Both the position numbers and the translations under genes were made by a program. The notes beneath the pieces were generated by a model. That model saw only the letters and a list, made by a program, of their open reading frames with translations. It was not told the DNA's origin and ran no database searches. Source: Stenotrophomonas sp. VV52 (lineage in GTDB: Bacteria > Pseudomonadota > Gammaproteobacteria > Xanthomonadales > Xanthomonadaceae). From it: a stretch of DNA of 64,000 nucleotides. Shown here in pieces: positions 33,878-42,455 of this stretch (within the stretch, counting starts at the first letter, position 1; each line of letters starts with the position of its first letter). The stretch is from assembly GCF_002893095.1 (NCBI RefSeq), contig NZ_PKQQ01000008.1:124001-188000 (forward strand), read 5' to 3'.

Positions 33878-35083
33878 ATGAGTGAACGTCATGACGTAGT
33901 GATCGTGGGCGGTGGGCTGGTCGGTGCCAGCCTGGCCATCGCCCTGGACCGGGCCGGCCGCGATGTCGGCCTGGTCGAAGCCGCTCCGGCAGGCGCGTTG
34001 CCGCCGGTGTTCGACCAGCGCAACCTCAGCTTCGGTGCGGCCACGGTCAACGCGTTGACCGCGCTGGGCGTGATGCAGCTGCTGGGCGCGGCCCCCGGCC
34101 CGATCACCCGCATCCAGGTCACCCGTGCCGGCGACTTCGGCCGCGTGCAGATGGACGCGGCGGAGTACCAGCGGCCGTGGTTCGGCCAGGTCGTGGTCGC
34201 CCGCGATTTCGGCCAGGCGCTGGAAGCGCGCCTGCAGGGCCTGCAGCACCTGACCCGCTATCGCCCGGCACGCTTCGTGCGGTTGGGCGCGGTCGAGGAC
34301 GGCTACCGGCAGGTGGTCATCGCCGATGACAGCGGCGAGCGCTGCCTGCTGGCCCGGCTGGTGGTCGGCGCCGACGGCACCCGCAGCGGCGTGCGCGACG
34401 CGCTGGGCATCGAGGTCGACGAGCACGACTTCCAGCAGAACCTGTTCGTGGCCCGCGTCCGCGCCGCACGCGCGCCGGACGGCACCGCTTACGAACGCTT
34501 CACCGACACCGGCCCCACCGCGCTGCTGCCACGTGGCGACCGCCATTTCGGTGCCGTGCACGGCGTGGCCCGCGACCAGGCCGACGCGGTGCTGGCGCTG
34601 GACGACGCGGCCTGGCTGGCGCGGCTGCAGCGGGCCATCGGCTGGCGTGCCGGTCGTCTGCTGGAGAGCGGGCCGCGCAGCGCCTACCCGCTGGTGCAGG
34701 TGCTGGCGCGCGGCCTGGTCGGCGAGCGTGCGGTCCTGCTCGGCAACGCCGCGCAGACCATCCATCCGCTGGGCGCACAGGGGTTCAACCTAGGCCTGCG
34801 CGATGCGCTGACCCTGGCCGAACTGCTGGAGACGGCGACCGACCCCGGCAGTGACGCGCTGCTGCAGGCGCACGTGGCGCGCCGCGAGGAGGACCGCCGC
34901 CAGACCATCGCCTTCTCCGGTGGGCTGGCCCGGCTGACCAGCAACCCGGCACCGCTGCTGCGGCCGCTGCGCAGTCTCGGCCTGATCGCCGCGCAGGCGA
35001 CCTCGATGCAGTCGATGCTGGTCGGCGGAGCGATGGGCTTCCGCGGCGAGGTGCCGGCGCTGTGCCGAGGGGTGGGCGCATGA
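33878..35083 (+). CDS. ubiH: ubiquinone-pathway FAD monooxygenase UbiH
   Basis: The 401-residue flavoprotein hydroxylates a ring carbon of the ubiquinone precursor. It has the FAD motif DVVIVGGGLVGASLAIALDRAG at the N-terminus (Rossmann GxGxxG variant), the mid-protein VVGADGTRSGVRDALG (DG motif), and VLLGNAAQTIHPLGAQGFNLGLRDA (third FAD motif) with the UbiH-type GFNLGLRD. The start at 33878 lies right before the FAD motif. Its stop overlaps the start of the next hydroxylase gene by four bases. Confidence 0.9.
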   Translation: MSERHDVVIVGGGLVGASLAIALDRAGRDVGLVEAAPAGALPPVFDQRNLSFGAATVNALTALGVMQLLGAAPGPITRIQVTRAGDFGRVQMDAAEYQRPWFGQVVVARDFGQALEARLQGLQHLTRYRPARFVRLGAVEDGYRQVVIADDSGERCLLARLVVGADGTRSGVRDALGIEVDEHDFQQNLFVARVRAARAPDGTAYERFTDTGPTALLPRGDRHFGAVHGVARDQADAVLALDDAAWLARLQRAIGWRAGRLLESGPRSAYPLVQVLARGLVGERAVLLGNAAQTIHPLGAQGFNLGLRDALTLAELLETATDPGSDALLQAHVARREEDRRQTIAFSGGLARLTSNPAPLLRPLRSLGLIAAQATSMQSMLVGGAMGFRGEVPALCRGVGA

Positions 35084-36255
35084 GCCGCCGGACCCGCGAT
35101 GCGATCGTGGTTGGCGGCGGCGTGGTCGGTGCGGCCTGCGCGCTGGCCCTGGCCGATGCCGGGCTGGAGGTCACCCTGGTGGAAGGCCGCGAGCCGGCCG
35201 GCTGGCAACCGCAGCAGCCTGACCTGCGGGTGTACGCCTTCGCCCCGGACAATGCGCAGCTGCTGCGCACGCTGGGGGTGTGGCCGTCGGTGCTGGCGGC
35301 CCGCGCCTGCGCCTACCGGCGCATGCGGGTCTGGGACGCCGCCGGTGGCGACGAACTGCAGTTCGACGCCGACCGCCTGGGGCGTGAGCAACTGGGCTGG
35401 ATCGTGGAAAACGACCTGCTGGTGGACCGCCTGTGGGCGGCGCTGCCGGCCGCCGGCGTGCAGCTGTGCTGCCCGGCACGGGTGGAGGCGCTGGAGCAGG
35501 ACGCCGACGGCGTGCGCCTTCGCCTGGACGATGGCCGCCGGCTGGAGGCCACGCTGGCGGTCGCCGCCGACGGTGCCGACTCGACCCTGCGCCGCCTGGC
35601 CGGGCTGGAGGTCAGCCGCCAGGATTACGGGCAGCGCGGGGTGGTGGCCTATATCGACACCGAACAGGACAACCAGGCCACCGCGTGGCAGCGCTTTCTG
35701 GTAAGCGGCCCGCTGGCGGTGCTGCCGGCCGGCACGCACCGGAGTTCCATCGTCTGGACGCTGCCCGATGCCGAGGCCGAACGCGTGCTGGCGCTGGACG
35801 AGCCGTCGTTCAACGCCGAACTGACCCGCGCCTTCGCCGGCCGCCTGGGCGCGATGACGCTGGCGTCGCGCCGCGCCGCGTTCCCGCTGCGTCGCCAGCT
35901 CGCCCAGGCCTATGTGGCCGGCCGCGTGCTGACCCTGGGCGATGCCGCGCATGTGGTCCATCCGCTGGCCGGGCAGGGCGTGAACCTGGGCCTGCGCGAC
36001 GTGGCCGCCCTGCACGCGCAGGTGCTGCGCGCGCAGCAGCGGCGGCAGGACTGGACGTCACCGGAGCGTCTGCAGCGCTGGGCCCGCGAGCGGCGCAGCG
36101 ACAACACGGTGTCGGCCTATGGGTTTGACGCAATCAACACCATTTTCTCGAATGACGAGATGCACCTGACCCTGGCGCGCGGACGCGCGCTGGGGTGCGC
36201 AGGCAAGCTGCCGCCGCTGGTCTCGGCGTTGTGGAAGCGCGCCGCCGGGCTTTGA
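35080..36255 (+). CDS. second ubiquinone-pathway FAD monooxygenase (UbiF/UbiI type)
   Basis: The 391-residue protein is a paralogue of the gene just upstream, with AIVVGGGVVGAACALALADAG, VAADGADSTLRRLAG and LTLGDAAHVVHPLAGQGVNLG as the three FAD motifs. Its RVYAFAPDNAQLLRTLGVW is typical of UbiF/UbiI hydroxylases. Which ring position it acts on (C5 or C6) cannot be told by eye. It is translationally coupled to ubiH through ATGA. No other ubi gene is in the window. Confidence 0.85.
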   Translation: MSRRTRDAIVVGGGVVGAACALALADAGLEVTLVEGREPAGWQPQQPDLRVYAFAPDNAQLLRTLGVWPSVLAARACAYRRMRVWDAAGGDELQFDADRLGREQLGWIVENDLLVDRLWAALPAAGVQLCCPARVEALEQDADGVRLRLDDGRRLEATLAVAADGADSTLRRLAGLEVSRQDYGQRGVVAYIDTEQDNQATAWQRFLVSGPLAVLPAGTHRSSIVWTLPDAEAERVLALDEPSFNAELTRAFAGRLGAMTLASRRAAFPLRRQLAQAYVAGRVLTLGDAAHVVHPLAGQGVNLGLRDVAALHAQVLRAQQRRQDWTSPERLQRWARERRSDNTVSAYGFDAINTIFSNDEMHLTLARGRALGCAGKLPPLVSALWKRAAGL

Positions 36256-36263
36256 GCCAGGAA

Positions 36264-36306
36264 TGATCGAAATCTGGAAGTGCAGCCGTTCGCGGCTGCG
36301 CAGACT
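36264..36306 (+). promoter_or_regulatory. shared upstream box before first orphan gene
   Basis: tgatcga, then ctgGaagtg, then gcagact (at 36300) recur with almost the same spacing before the second orphan gene (36824-36867). Function is unknown; candidates are a common promoter or operator. Confidence 0.4.
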
Positions 36307-36374
36307 TTGGCGCGGCTTGCTCCATCCGGGTATCCGGTGGCACGCCGCCCTGTCTCTTTCCGGAACCTCCGTCA

Positions 36375-36794
36375 ATGAATCTCTCCACATTCGCTCATCG
36401 ACTGGCGCCCTTTGCCAGGCAGACTGCCCGCAAGCAGGATCCGGCCGTTGCGGAGAAGGACGCGATCAACCGCGCGCTGGGAACGGCGAAGGGCATCAGC
36501 GAGGTGCTGATGGTGGTCCGTAATCTCCCGCTCAGCCTGGGCAATCGTGCCTTCAAAGAGGAGTTGAACCTCCAGAGGTTCATCCGGCAGCTCGATGTGA
36601 GACTCCCGAGCGAGCAGGACTACGGGGCGGTGGAAAAAAGCGTGCGCTGCATCGACCGCGACCTTGAAGGCATGGAGAAGATCCTGTGCCTCGAACAAGG
36701 CAAGCCGGGGAGCCGGAACCACAGCGACTATGTCCACATCCTCAACAGCAGGAAGCAGGGCATTCCATTGAAGGCGCTGATGCGCACGAAATGA
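36375..36794 (+). CDS. unrecognised small helical protein (orphan 1)
   Basis: The 139-residue protein has no signal peptide or membrane span and matches no family I know. It is predicted mostly helical, with many charged residues (KEELNLQRFIRQLDVR) and a basic C-terminus (ALMRTK). Near residue 18 it has ARKQDPAVAEKDA, resembling RTRQDPELAAAAM in the next gene, so the two may be distant paralogues. The gene looks less GC-rich than its neighbours and uses codons such as AAA, AGG and AGA more often, a sign of recent gain. It lies between the ubiquinone hydroxylases and rlmM. A short, soluble, effector-like or toxin-partner protein is possible, without direct evidence. Confidence 0.6.
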   Translation: MNLSTFAHRLAPFARQTARKQDPAVAEKDAINRALGTAKGISEVLMVVRNLPLSLGNRAFKEELNLQRFIRQLDVRLPSEQDYGAVEKSVRCIDRDLEGMEKILCLEQGKPGSRNHSDYVHILNSRKQGIPLKALMRTK

Positions 36795-36823
36795 GGCGCG
36801 AGCCCGTCAGTACGTGCTCGAAG

Positions 36824-36867
36824 TGATCGATTCCTGCAAGTGATCGCCCCCGGCGCCCGGGCAGACT
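36824..36867 (+). promoter_or_regulatory. shared upstream box before second orphan gene
   Basis: tgatcga, then ctgCaagtg, then gcagact (at 36861) repeat the arrangement seen before orphan 1. The distance from first to third block is 37 bases here and 36 there, and the distance to the start codon is 116 against 111. Confidence 0.4.
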
Positions 36868-36894
36868 GAACGGGCGTTGCCGCCCCGGTGTGGA

Positions 36895-36928
36895 GGGTCT
36901 GGCGATGCGGAACCGTCGTCCCAGACCC
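36895..36928 (+). promoter_or_regulatory. stem-loop immediately upstream of the orphan 2 ribosome binding site
   Basis: The 8-bp stem gggtctgg/ccagaccc continues inward as cgatg/cgtcg and closes a CGGAAC loop. The GGAG binding site of the next gene begins four bases after the stem. It could regulate translation or terminate the previous transcript. Confidence 0.45.
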
Positions 36929-36939
36929 TGCGGAGCGCC

Positions 36940-37350
36940 ATGACCTTTCCGATCCGTCCTGTATCACCGATCAGCGCCACGCAGCGGAGCATGCGCACAC
37001 GGCAAGATCCCGAGCTTGCCGCTGCGGCAATGGAGAAGAAGCCCAGCGAAGCGACCGCCCTGCTGGGCGAACTGCTCGATCGCATCGAAAACGAGGGAAG
37101 TCGGCCTGGCGTCAGCCACTTCATCGATCCGGCCGCAGAGGCAAGTGCCCAGCTCAGCCGCGTCGTGGAGAGCGCATCGAACGGTCCCCCGCCATCGCGG
37201 GAGAGTTTCGCCCGCCAGCTCATCTATGTTGGTGAGGTGGAGAAAAACCTGCGCGAACAACTGGGCGCCGCCAGGACCGACGAAAAGCGGGAAGAACTGC
37301 GCGAAGCGCTCCAGACGCTGGTGAAAGTGAAGCGCTTCCGGGGCGATTGA
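36940..37350 (+). CDS. unrecognised small helical protein (orphan 2)
   Basis: The 136-residue protein begins with a Ser/Pro/Thr-rich, probably disordered stretch (MTFPIRPVSPISATQRSM), followed by helical segments with EKKPSEATALLGELLDRIE and a charged coiled-coil-like C-terminus (EKREELREALQTLVKVK). There is no signal peptide and no known domain. The N-terminus is of the kind seen in some secreted effectors, but that is weak evidence. The ATG at 36940 has GGAG at spacing 6; an in-frame ATG at 36877 would run through the upstream stem-loop. It shares upstream boxes and an RxQDPxxA motif with orphan 1. Confidence 0.6.
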   Translation: MTFPIRPVSPISATQRSMRTRQDPELAAAAMEKKPSEATALLGELLDRIENEGSRPGVSHFIDPAAEASAQLSRVVESASNGPPPSRESFARQLIYVGEVEKNLREQLGAARTDEKREELREALQTLVKVKRFRGD

Positions 37351-37356
37351 GGCAGC

Positions 37357-37379
37357 GTAGCGACACGCCATGCGTGTCC
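37357..37379 (+). repeat. GTAG palindrome (SMAG/REP type)
   Basis: GTAG is followed by the gacacgc/gcgtgtc palindrome. It lies between the end of orphan 2 and the end of rlmM, in a convergent gap of 51 bases. Confidence 0.8.
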
Positions 37380-37401
37380 TCGCGGCCTCCACACCCTCAC
37401 A

Positions 37402-38439
37402 TCACCACGCCAGAACCGTGATCTCCTCACGATCGTGATACAGCTGCTTGGCGCGCACGTTCAACGGGCGGCCGGCCTGGTCCTGGAACAGCTCCAGGCA
37501 CAACCGGGTTTCGTCCCAGCGCTTCTTCATCGGCAGCTTCAGGTTGAAGATCGCATGCCGGCACCAGCCCTCGCGGAACCAGGTCGCCATGCGCTCGGCC
37601 ACGCGGCGCGGCTGTTCGACCATGTCGCACACCATCCAGTCCAGCGGTGCCTCGGGTTGCCAGTGGAAGCCGTCGGCGCGCAGGTGTTCGACCAGGCCGG
37701 TCTCCAGCACGTGCTCGCGCAGCGGGCCGTTGTCGACGCTGATCACATGCATGTGCTGGCGGGTCAGCACCCAGGTCCAGCCGCCGGGCGCGGCGCCGAG
37801 GTCGGCGGCGCGCATGCCCGGCCGCACCAGCTGTTCGCGTTCGTCCGGGCTCATCAGGGTCAGCAGGGCTTCGTCCAGCTTCAACGCGGAACGTGAAGGC
37901 GCTTCGGGCAGCAGCTTCAGGCGCGGAATGCCCAGCGCCCACGGCGCGCTGTCGCGGGTGTCGGCGACGCACACGAACGCGTGGCGGCCGTCGACGAACA
38001 CCACATGCAGGCGCGGCAGCGCGGTGTTGGGTTTGTCGGTGAGCAGGCCGGCCTTGCGCAGCGCCGGGCGCAGCGCATTGCCGAAGGCGCGGGCCAGGCC
38101 GGCCAGCGGTTTGCCTTCATCCGAATCGGGGTGCTCCACCCACATGTCGCCAAAGCGCTGCTGGCCTTCCAGTGCCGCCAGGATCGGGGTGATGCGGTCG
38201 GACGGATCCAGCTCGCGCAGTTCGGCCAGTACCACCAGTTTCTGCCGGGCGAAGATCAGCGACCGCCAGGGCAGCGCCTTCGACAACGCGGCGCCTTCGT
38301 CGGTGGCGAACAGCACATAGCCGTCGTTGCGCTGCGTACGCGCGTAGCCGGGAATGTTGGCGTAGGCGGCGCGCTCGGACAGCTCACCGGCCAGTTCCGG
38401 CTCGAAGCCCTGGCGGCACAGGCACAGCAGGCCGCTCAT
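37402..38439 (-). CDS. rlmM: 23S rRNA 2'-O-ribose methyltransferase RlmM
   Basis: RlmM methylates the ribose of C2498 in 23S rRNA. The 345-residue protein begins MSGLLCLCRQGFEPELAGEL (THUMP-like N-terminal part) and carries the Rossmann methyltransferase core RAADLGAAPGGWTWVL, VISVDNGPL and DWMVCDMVEQPRRVAE, with the catalytic Lys in FNLKLPMKKRW. Length is normal. It lies 24 bases after the deaminase gene on the same strand. Confidence 0.93.
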   Translation of the reverse strand: MSGLLCLCRQGFEPELAGELSERAAYANIPGYARTQRNDGYVLFATDEGAALSKALPWRSLIFARQKLVVLAELRELDPSDRITPILAALEGQQRFGDMWVEHPDSDEGKPLAGLARAFGNALRPALRKAGLLTDKPNTALPRLHVVFVDGRHAFVCVADTRDSAPWALGIPRLKLLPEAPSRSALKLDEALLTLMSPDEREQLVRPGMRAADLGAAPGGWTWVLTRQHMHVISVDNGPLREHVLETGLVEHLRADGFHWQPEAPLDWMVCDMVEQPRRVAERMATWFREGWCRHAIFNLKLPMKKRWDETRLCLELFQDQAGRPLNVRAKQLYHDREEITVLAW

Positions 38440-38463
38440 CGACGCACGCCGGTGGCGCGGGAA

Positions 38464-39024
38464 TCAGTAGTGCGCACCGTTGAGCTCCCCGTACTGGCGC
38501 AGGACCACGCGCGCGGCGTCGCGCTGGATGCCCTGCACGACCTCGATGCCACGTTTGCCGAGTTCACCGACCCAGTCGGCCGGCAGCGGGCCTTCGTCGA
38601 ACGCGGTGAGTTCTTCCACGTCCTGCGCGCTGGCGCCGATCAACAGGCGGTCGATGCCGGCCCAGACGGTGGCGCCGTAGCACTGGCAGCAGGGCTGGGA
38701 GGAGGTCGCCAGGGTGATCGGGGAAAGCACGGCATTCAGGCGCGGGGTCTGGAGGCGCTGCTGGGCCAGCATGTAGGCCATGTTCTCGGCATGCGCGAGC
38801 GAGGTGTTGTGCGGGACCACGCGGTTGACGCCGGCGGCGATGACGCGGTCGTCCGGACCGAACACCACGGCGCCGAACGGGCCGCCGGTTGCTGCTTCGA
38901 CGTTCAGGCGCGAAAGCTCGATGGCCAGCGCGACCTTGGCGTCATCGCCGGGATAGGCACGGCCGAGGTCGATCTGGTCGTGGATCCAGGCGGGCAGGGT
39001 GAGATGGACTTGCGCGTACAGCAT
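38464..39024 (-). CDS. nucleoside/cytidine deaminase-family protein
   Basis: The 186-residue Zn enzyme has GGPFGAVVFGPDDRVIAAG, the ligand and proton-shuttle motif SLAHAENMAY (H-A-E) and the Cys pair in SQPCCQCYGATVWAG (PCxxC). This is the CMP/dCMP deaminase fold, closest to guanine or tRNA-adenosine-deaminase-like nucleoside deaminases. TadA itself is usually shorter and lacks this C-terminal extension (about 40 residues). The exact substrate is unknown. It lies 28 bases after glnS on the same strand. Confidence 0.83.
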   Translation of the reverse strand: MLYAQVHLTLPAWIHDQIDLGRAYPGDDAKVALAIELSRLNVEAATGGPFGAVVFGPDDRVIAAGVNRVVPHNTSLAHAENMAYMLAQQRLQTPRLNAVLSPITLATSSQPCCQCYGATVWAGIDRLLIGASAQDVEELTAFDEGPLPADWVGELGKRGIEVVQGIQRDAARVVLRQYGELNGAHY

Positions 39025-39052
39025 TGAACAGGCCTTTCGAATACGGTGGGGC

Positions 39053-40801
39053 TTACGCCGACCAGGTGTCGCGCAGGGTGACGCTGCGGTTGAACACGGG
39101 GGCGGCGGCGGTGTGGTCGCGGCGGTCGGCGACGAAGTAGCCGGTGCGCTCGAACTGGAACGACTGTTCGGGTTCGGCGGCGGCGGCGGCGGGCTCGACG
39201 TAGCCGGTGACGGTGCGGCGCGATTCCGGGTTGAGGTAGTCGCGGTAGGTCTTGCCTTCGGATTCGTCGTCCGGGTTGGGCACCGAGAACAGGCGGTCGT
39301 ACAGGCGGATCTCGGCCGGCACGGCGTGTACGGCACTCACCCAGTGGATGGTGCCCTTGACCTTGCGGTTGGCGCCTTCCATGCCGGGGCGCGATTCGGG
39401 ATCGAGCCAGCCGCGCAGTTCGGTGATGGTGCCGTCGGCGTCCTTGATGACTTCGTCGCAGCGGATGATGCCGGCGCCGCGCAGGCGCACTTCGCCACCG
39501 GGTACGAGGCGCTTCCAGCCCTTGGGCGGGACTTCGGCGAAGTCTTCGCGCTCGATCCAGAGTTCGCGTGCGAACGGGACCTCGCGGCTGCCGAAGGCTT
39601 CATCCTTGGGATGGTTGGCGAAGGTAAGCGTTTCGGTGTGGCCGTCGGGCAGGTTGGCCAGGACCAGCTTGACCGGGTCGACCACGGCCATGCGGCGCGC
39701 GGCGGCGCTGTCGAGGTCTTCGCGCAGGGCGCCTTCCAGCACGCTGAAATCGATCAGCGAGTTCTGCTTGCTGATGCCCACGCGTTCGGCGAACAGGCGC
39801 ATGGCAGCGGGAGTGTAGCCGCGGCGACGCAGGCCCTGCAGGGTCGGCATGCGCGGGTCTTCCCAGCCGTCGACGAGCTGTTCGGTGACCAGCGCCATCA
39901 GCTTGCGCTTGCTCATCACGGTGTAGTTGATGTTCAGGCGCGAGAATTCGATCTGGCGGGGCTTGGCGGCTTCGCGCGGCAGGCCGCGCTCGACCAGCGG
40001 TGCGGTCAGGGCGTCGTCATGGGCGAAGTCGACGTTGTCCACGCACCAGTCGTACAGGGGGCGGTGGTCTTCGAATTCGAGGGTGCACAGGGAGTGGGTG
40101 ATGCCTTCGAGGGAATCGCCCAGGGCATGTGCGAAGTCGTACATGGGGTAGATCGGCCAGGCATTGCCGGTGTTCTGGTGTTCGACGTGCTTGATGCGGT
40201 ACAGCGCGGGGTCGCGCAGGTTGATGTTGCCGCTGGCCATGTCGATCTTTGCGCGCACGGTACGGGCGCCGTCCGGGAACTCACCGGCGCGCATGCGGCG
40301 GAACAGGTCGAGGTTTTCGTCGACGCTGCGGTCGCGCCACGGCGAGGGGCGGCCGGGTTCGGTGAGGGTGCCGCGGTAGGCGCGCACTTCTTCGGCGGAG
40401 AGGTCGCAGACGTAGGCCTTGCCGTCGCGGATCAGCTTTTCGGCGGCCAGGTAGTAGGCGTCGAAGTAGTCGGAGGCGTGGCGCAGTTCGTTCCATTCAA
40501 AGCCGAGCCAGCGCACGTCGTCCTGGATGGCGGCGACGTACTCGGGGTCTTCCTTGGCGGGGTTGGTATCGTCGAAGCGCAGGTTGCAGACGCCGGCGAA
40601 CTCACCGGCGATGCCGAAGTTCAGGCAGATCGATTTGGCATGGCCGATGTGCAGGTAGCCGTTGGGCTCCGGCGGGAAGCGGGTCTTGATGGTCGGGTGC
40701 TTGCCGCTGGCCAGGTCCTCACGCACGATCTGGCGGATGAAATCGCGCTTTTCGTGGGTGTCGGCGGTGGCGTCGGTGGGGGCGGCGGTAAGCTCGGACA
40801 T
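39053..40801 (-). CDS. glnS: glutaminyl-tRNA synthetase
   Basis: The 582-residue class I synthetase charges tRNA-Gln. It has the HIGH motif within [15 protein letters not shown] (about residue 47), [16 protein letters not shown], the KMSKS-type motif VMSKRKL (about 265), and a beta-barrel C-terminal anticodon-binding region with the family block [11 protein letters not shown] near the end. Length is slightly above E. coli GlnS (554). It heads the glnS-deaminase-rlmM group. Confidence 0.96.
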   Translation of the reverse strand: MSELTAAPTDATADTHEKRDFIRQIVREDLASGKHPTIKTRFPPEPNGYLHIGHAKSICLNFGIAGEFAGVCNLRFDDTNPAKEDPEYVAAIQDDVRWLGFEWNELRHASDYFDAYYLAAEKLIRDGKAYVCDLSAEEVRAYRGTLTEPGRPSPWRDRSVDENLDLFRRMRAGEFPDGARTVRAKIDMASGNINLRDPALYRIKHVEHQNTGNAWPIYPMYDFAHALGDSLEGITHSLCTLEFEDHRPLYDWCVDNVDFAHDDALTAPLVERGLPREAAKPRQIEFSRLNINYTVMSKRKLMALVTEQLVDGWEDPRMPTLQGLRRRGYTPAAMRLFAERVGISKQNSLIDFSVLEGALREDLDSAAARRMAVVDPVKLVLANLPDGHTETLTFANHPKDEAFGSREVPFARELWIEREDFAEVPPKGWKRLVPGGEVRLRGAGIIRCDEVIKDADGTITELRGWLDPESRPGMEGANRKVKGTIHWVSAVHAVPAEIRLYDRLFSVPNPDDESEGKTYRDYLNPESRRTVTGYVEPAAAAAEPEQSFQFERTGYFVADRRDHTAAAPVFNRSVTLRDTWSA

Positions 40802-40903
40802 GATGCGCTGGCGTAAGGCAAAGAGATCGCTAGTCTAACGCGTCCCCTGCGGGGGGCGTGAGACCGGCGTATGCTCGGTCCATACGCCCCAAGGACCCCG
40901 CCC

Positions 40904-41170
40904 ATGCACGTGATCTACCAGGCCGACAACCTGTTCGACGCCCATCTGGTCAAGCATGCGCTGGAGGATGCGGGCATTCCGGCGTTCGTGTTCGGGGAGC
41001 AGCTGCTCGGCGGGATGGGCGAGCTGCCGCTGTTCGGGGTGCTGCGGGTCTGCGTGCCAGACCTGGCCAGGCCGGAGGCGGAACAGATCGTGGCGGGGCT
41101 GGACTTGGGCGGGGCGCCGGACGACCCCATATTCGACGGTGACGAAAGCGCCGGCCTGTTGCCGGCCTAG
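40904..41170 (+). CDS. DUF2007 domain protein
   Basis: The 88-residue soluble protein begins MHVIYQADNLFDAHLVKHAL and continues AGIPAFVFGEQL, the pattern of the DUF2007 putative signal-transducing fold related to PII. The C-terminus is acidic. The ATG at 40904 is preferred to one at 40871 because the domain starts there. It lies 9 bases before msrA and is probably co-transcribed. Its function is unknown. Confidence 0.8.
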   Translation: MHVIYQADNLFDAHLVKHALEDAGIPAFVFGEQLLGGMGELPLFGVLRVCVPDLARPEAEQIVAGLDLGGAPDDPIFDGDESAGLLPA

Positions 41171-41179
41171 GAGACCGCC

Positions 41180-41848
<669 letters not shown>

Positions 41849-41861
41849 TATCTGGATTGGG

Positions 41862-41950
41862 CTGGATTGCCTGCCCTTTGGATCGCCGGATTACCTGCAC
41901 TCCGGATCCCCGGATTACCTGCACTCCGAATCCCCGGATTGCATGAACCC
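41862..41950. repeat. 24-bp tandem repeat, about four copies
   Basis: Units start at 41862, 41886, 41910 and 41934. The second and third differ at a single position, in ccggattacctgcactcc(g/a); the first and last are diverged. The array starts 13 bases after the msrA stop. It is part of the 607-base gap between msrA and tal (41849-42455), which also holds two GTAG palindromes, junction repeats C and G, and the tal terminator. Confidence 0.75.
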
Positions 41951-41952
41951 GG

Positions 41953-41976
41953 GTAGAGCCGGGCCCTGCCCGGCTG
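41953..41976 (+). repeat. GTAG palindrome (SMAG/REP type), left end of composite unit
   Basis: GTAG is followed by the agccgggc/gcccggct palindrome. It is linked to junction repeat C by a spacer with hairpin gctgtt/aacagc (41976-41998). Confidence 0.8.
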
Positions 41977-42029
41977 CTGTTGGATTCGTGCGAACAGCCG
42001 TGGGTTGCGGGGTTTCCCTGGTCAGGGCC

Positions 42030-42127
42030 GTCGGGTGCGGGTTTGTGGGGGACGCTGCAAGTACGTCCATGTAAGCTCATCGCCGCATCCATGCGGCTCG
42101 TGCCCCCTCAAACCCACCCCCGCCGAC
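42030..42127 (-). repeat. three-way-junction repeat, copy C
   Basis: The outer stem pairs 42039-42051 with 42103-42115 (12 of 13). Inside are tacg-TCCA-tgta (42062-42073) and gccgca-TCCA-tgcggc (42082-42097). It is nearly identical to copies B and D. The TGGA strand is the minus strand, that of the convergent tal gene. Confidence 0.85.
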
Positions 42128-42185
42128 CCTCCGATAGTTGGCAGGCGGCCACGGGAAACCCCAATTCCGCCGTCAGACCATCCGC

Positions 42186-42207
42186 GTAGTGACACGCCAT
42201 GCGTGTC
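42186..42207 (+). repeat. GTAG palindrome (SMAG/REP type), right end of composite unit
   Basis: GTAG is followed by the gacacgc/gcgtgtc palindrome, closing the composite unit that begins at 41953. Its GTAG faces inward to the unit, as in the folA-apaH copy. Confidence 0.8.
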
Positions 42208-42238
42208 TTGTTTTACCCACCGCACACGACCATGTATG

Positions 42239-42353
42239 GGGGCGGCCGCCGGGTAGCCCCCGGAGGGACGCTAGAAAACATGGATGTTTTCTAGCAGCCT
42301 ACATGGACGTACTTGCGGCGTGTCCCGGAGCGGGGCTGCCCGGCGGCCGCCCC
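42239..42353 (+). repeat. three-way-junction repeat, copy G (variant stems)
   Basis: A 22-bp outer stem with one T-G wobble pairs 42239-42260 with 42332-42353, plus an inner gggac/gtccc pairing (42265-42269 with 42322-42326). The first hairpin has an 11-bp stem gctagaaaaca/tgttttctagc around TGGA (42270-42295); the second is tac/gta around ATGGAC (42300-42311). The stems share almost no sequence with copies A-F, yet the fold, the loop and the block cctacatggacgtacttgcg are kept. Confidence 0.85.
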
Positions 42354-42392
42354 TGCACGTAACAGTGAGGCGCTGCTGTTCGCGCGAACCCC

Positions 42393-42431
42393 AAAAAAAA
42401 CGGGACGGCTGCAATCACTGCAACCGTCCCG
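42393..42431 (-). terminator. rho-independent terminator of tal
   Basis: The stem cgggacgg/ccgtcccg (42401-42408 with 42424-42431), extended by tgca/tgca, is followed on the minus strand by eight T. It lies 25 bases past the tal stop. Confidence 0.9.
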
Positions 42432-42455
42432 CTTTTGCTTCCGCAAAGAACCGAA

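Noticed and set aside
36361..36391. GGAACC followed by CCAC, resembling an HrpL box of type III secretion promoters
   Set aside because: The spacer is 17 bases, not 15-16, the start codon lies inside it, and no secretion genes are near.
41862..41950. Tandem 24-bp array as a possible CRISPR
   Set aside because: Units are directly joined without spacers and no cas gene is present.
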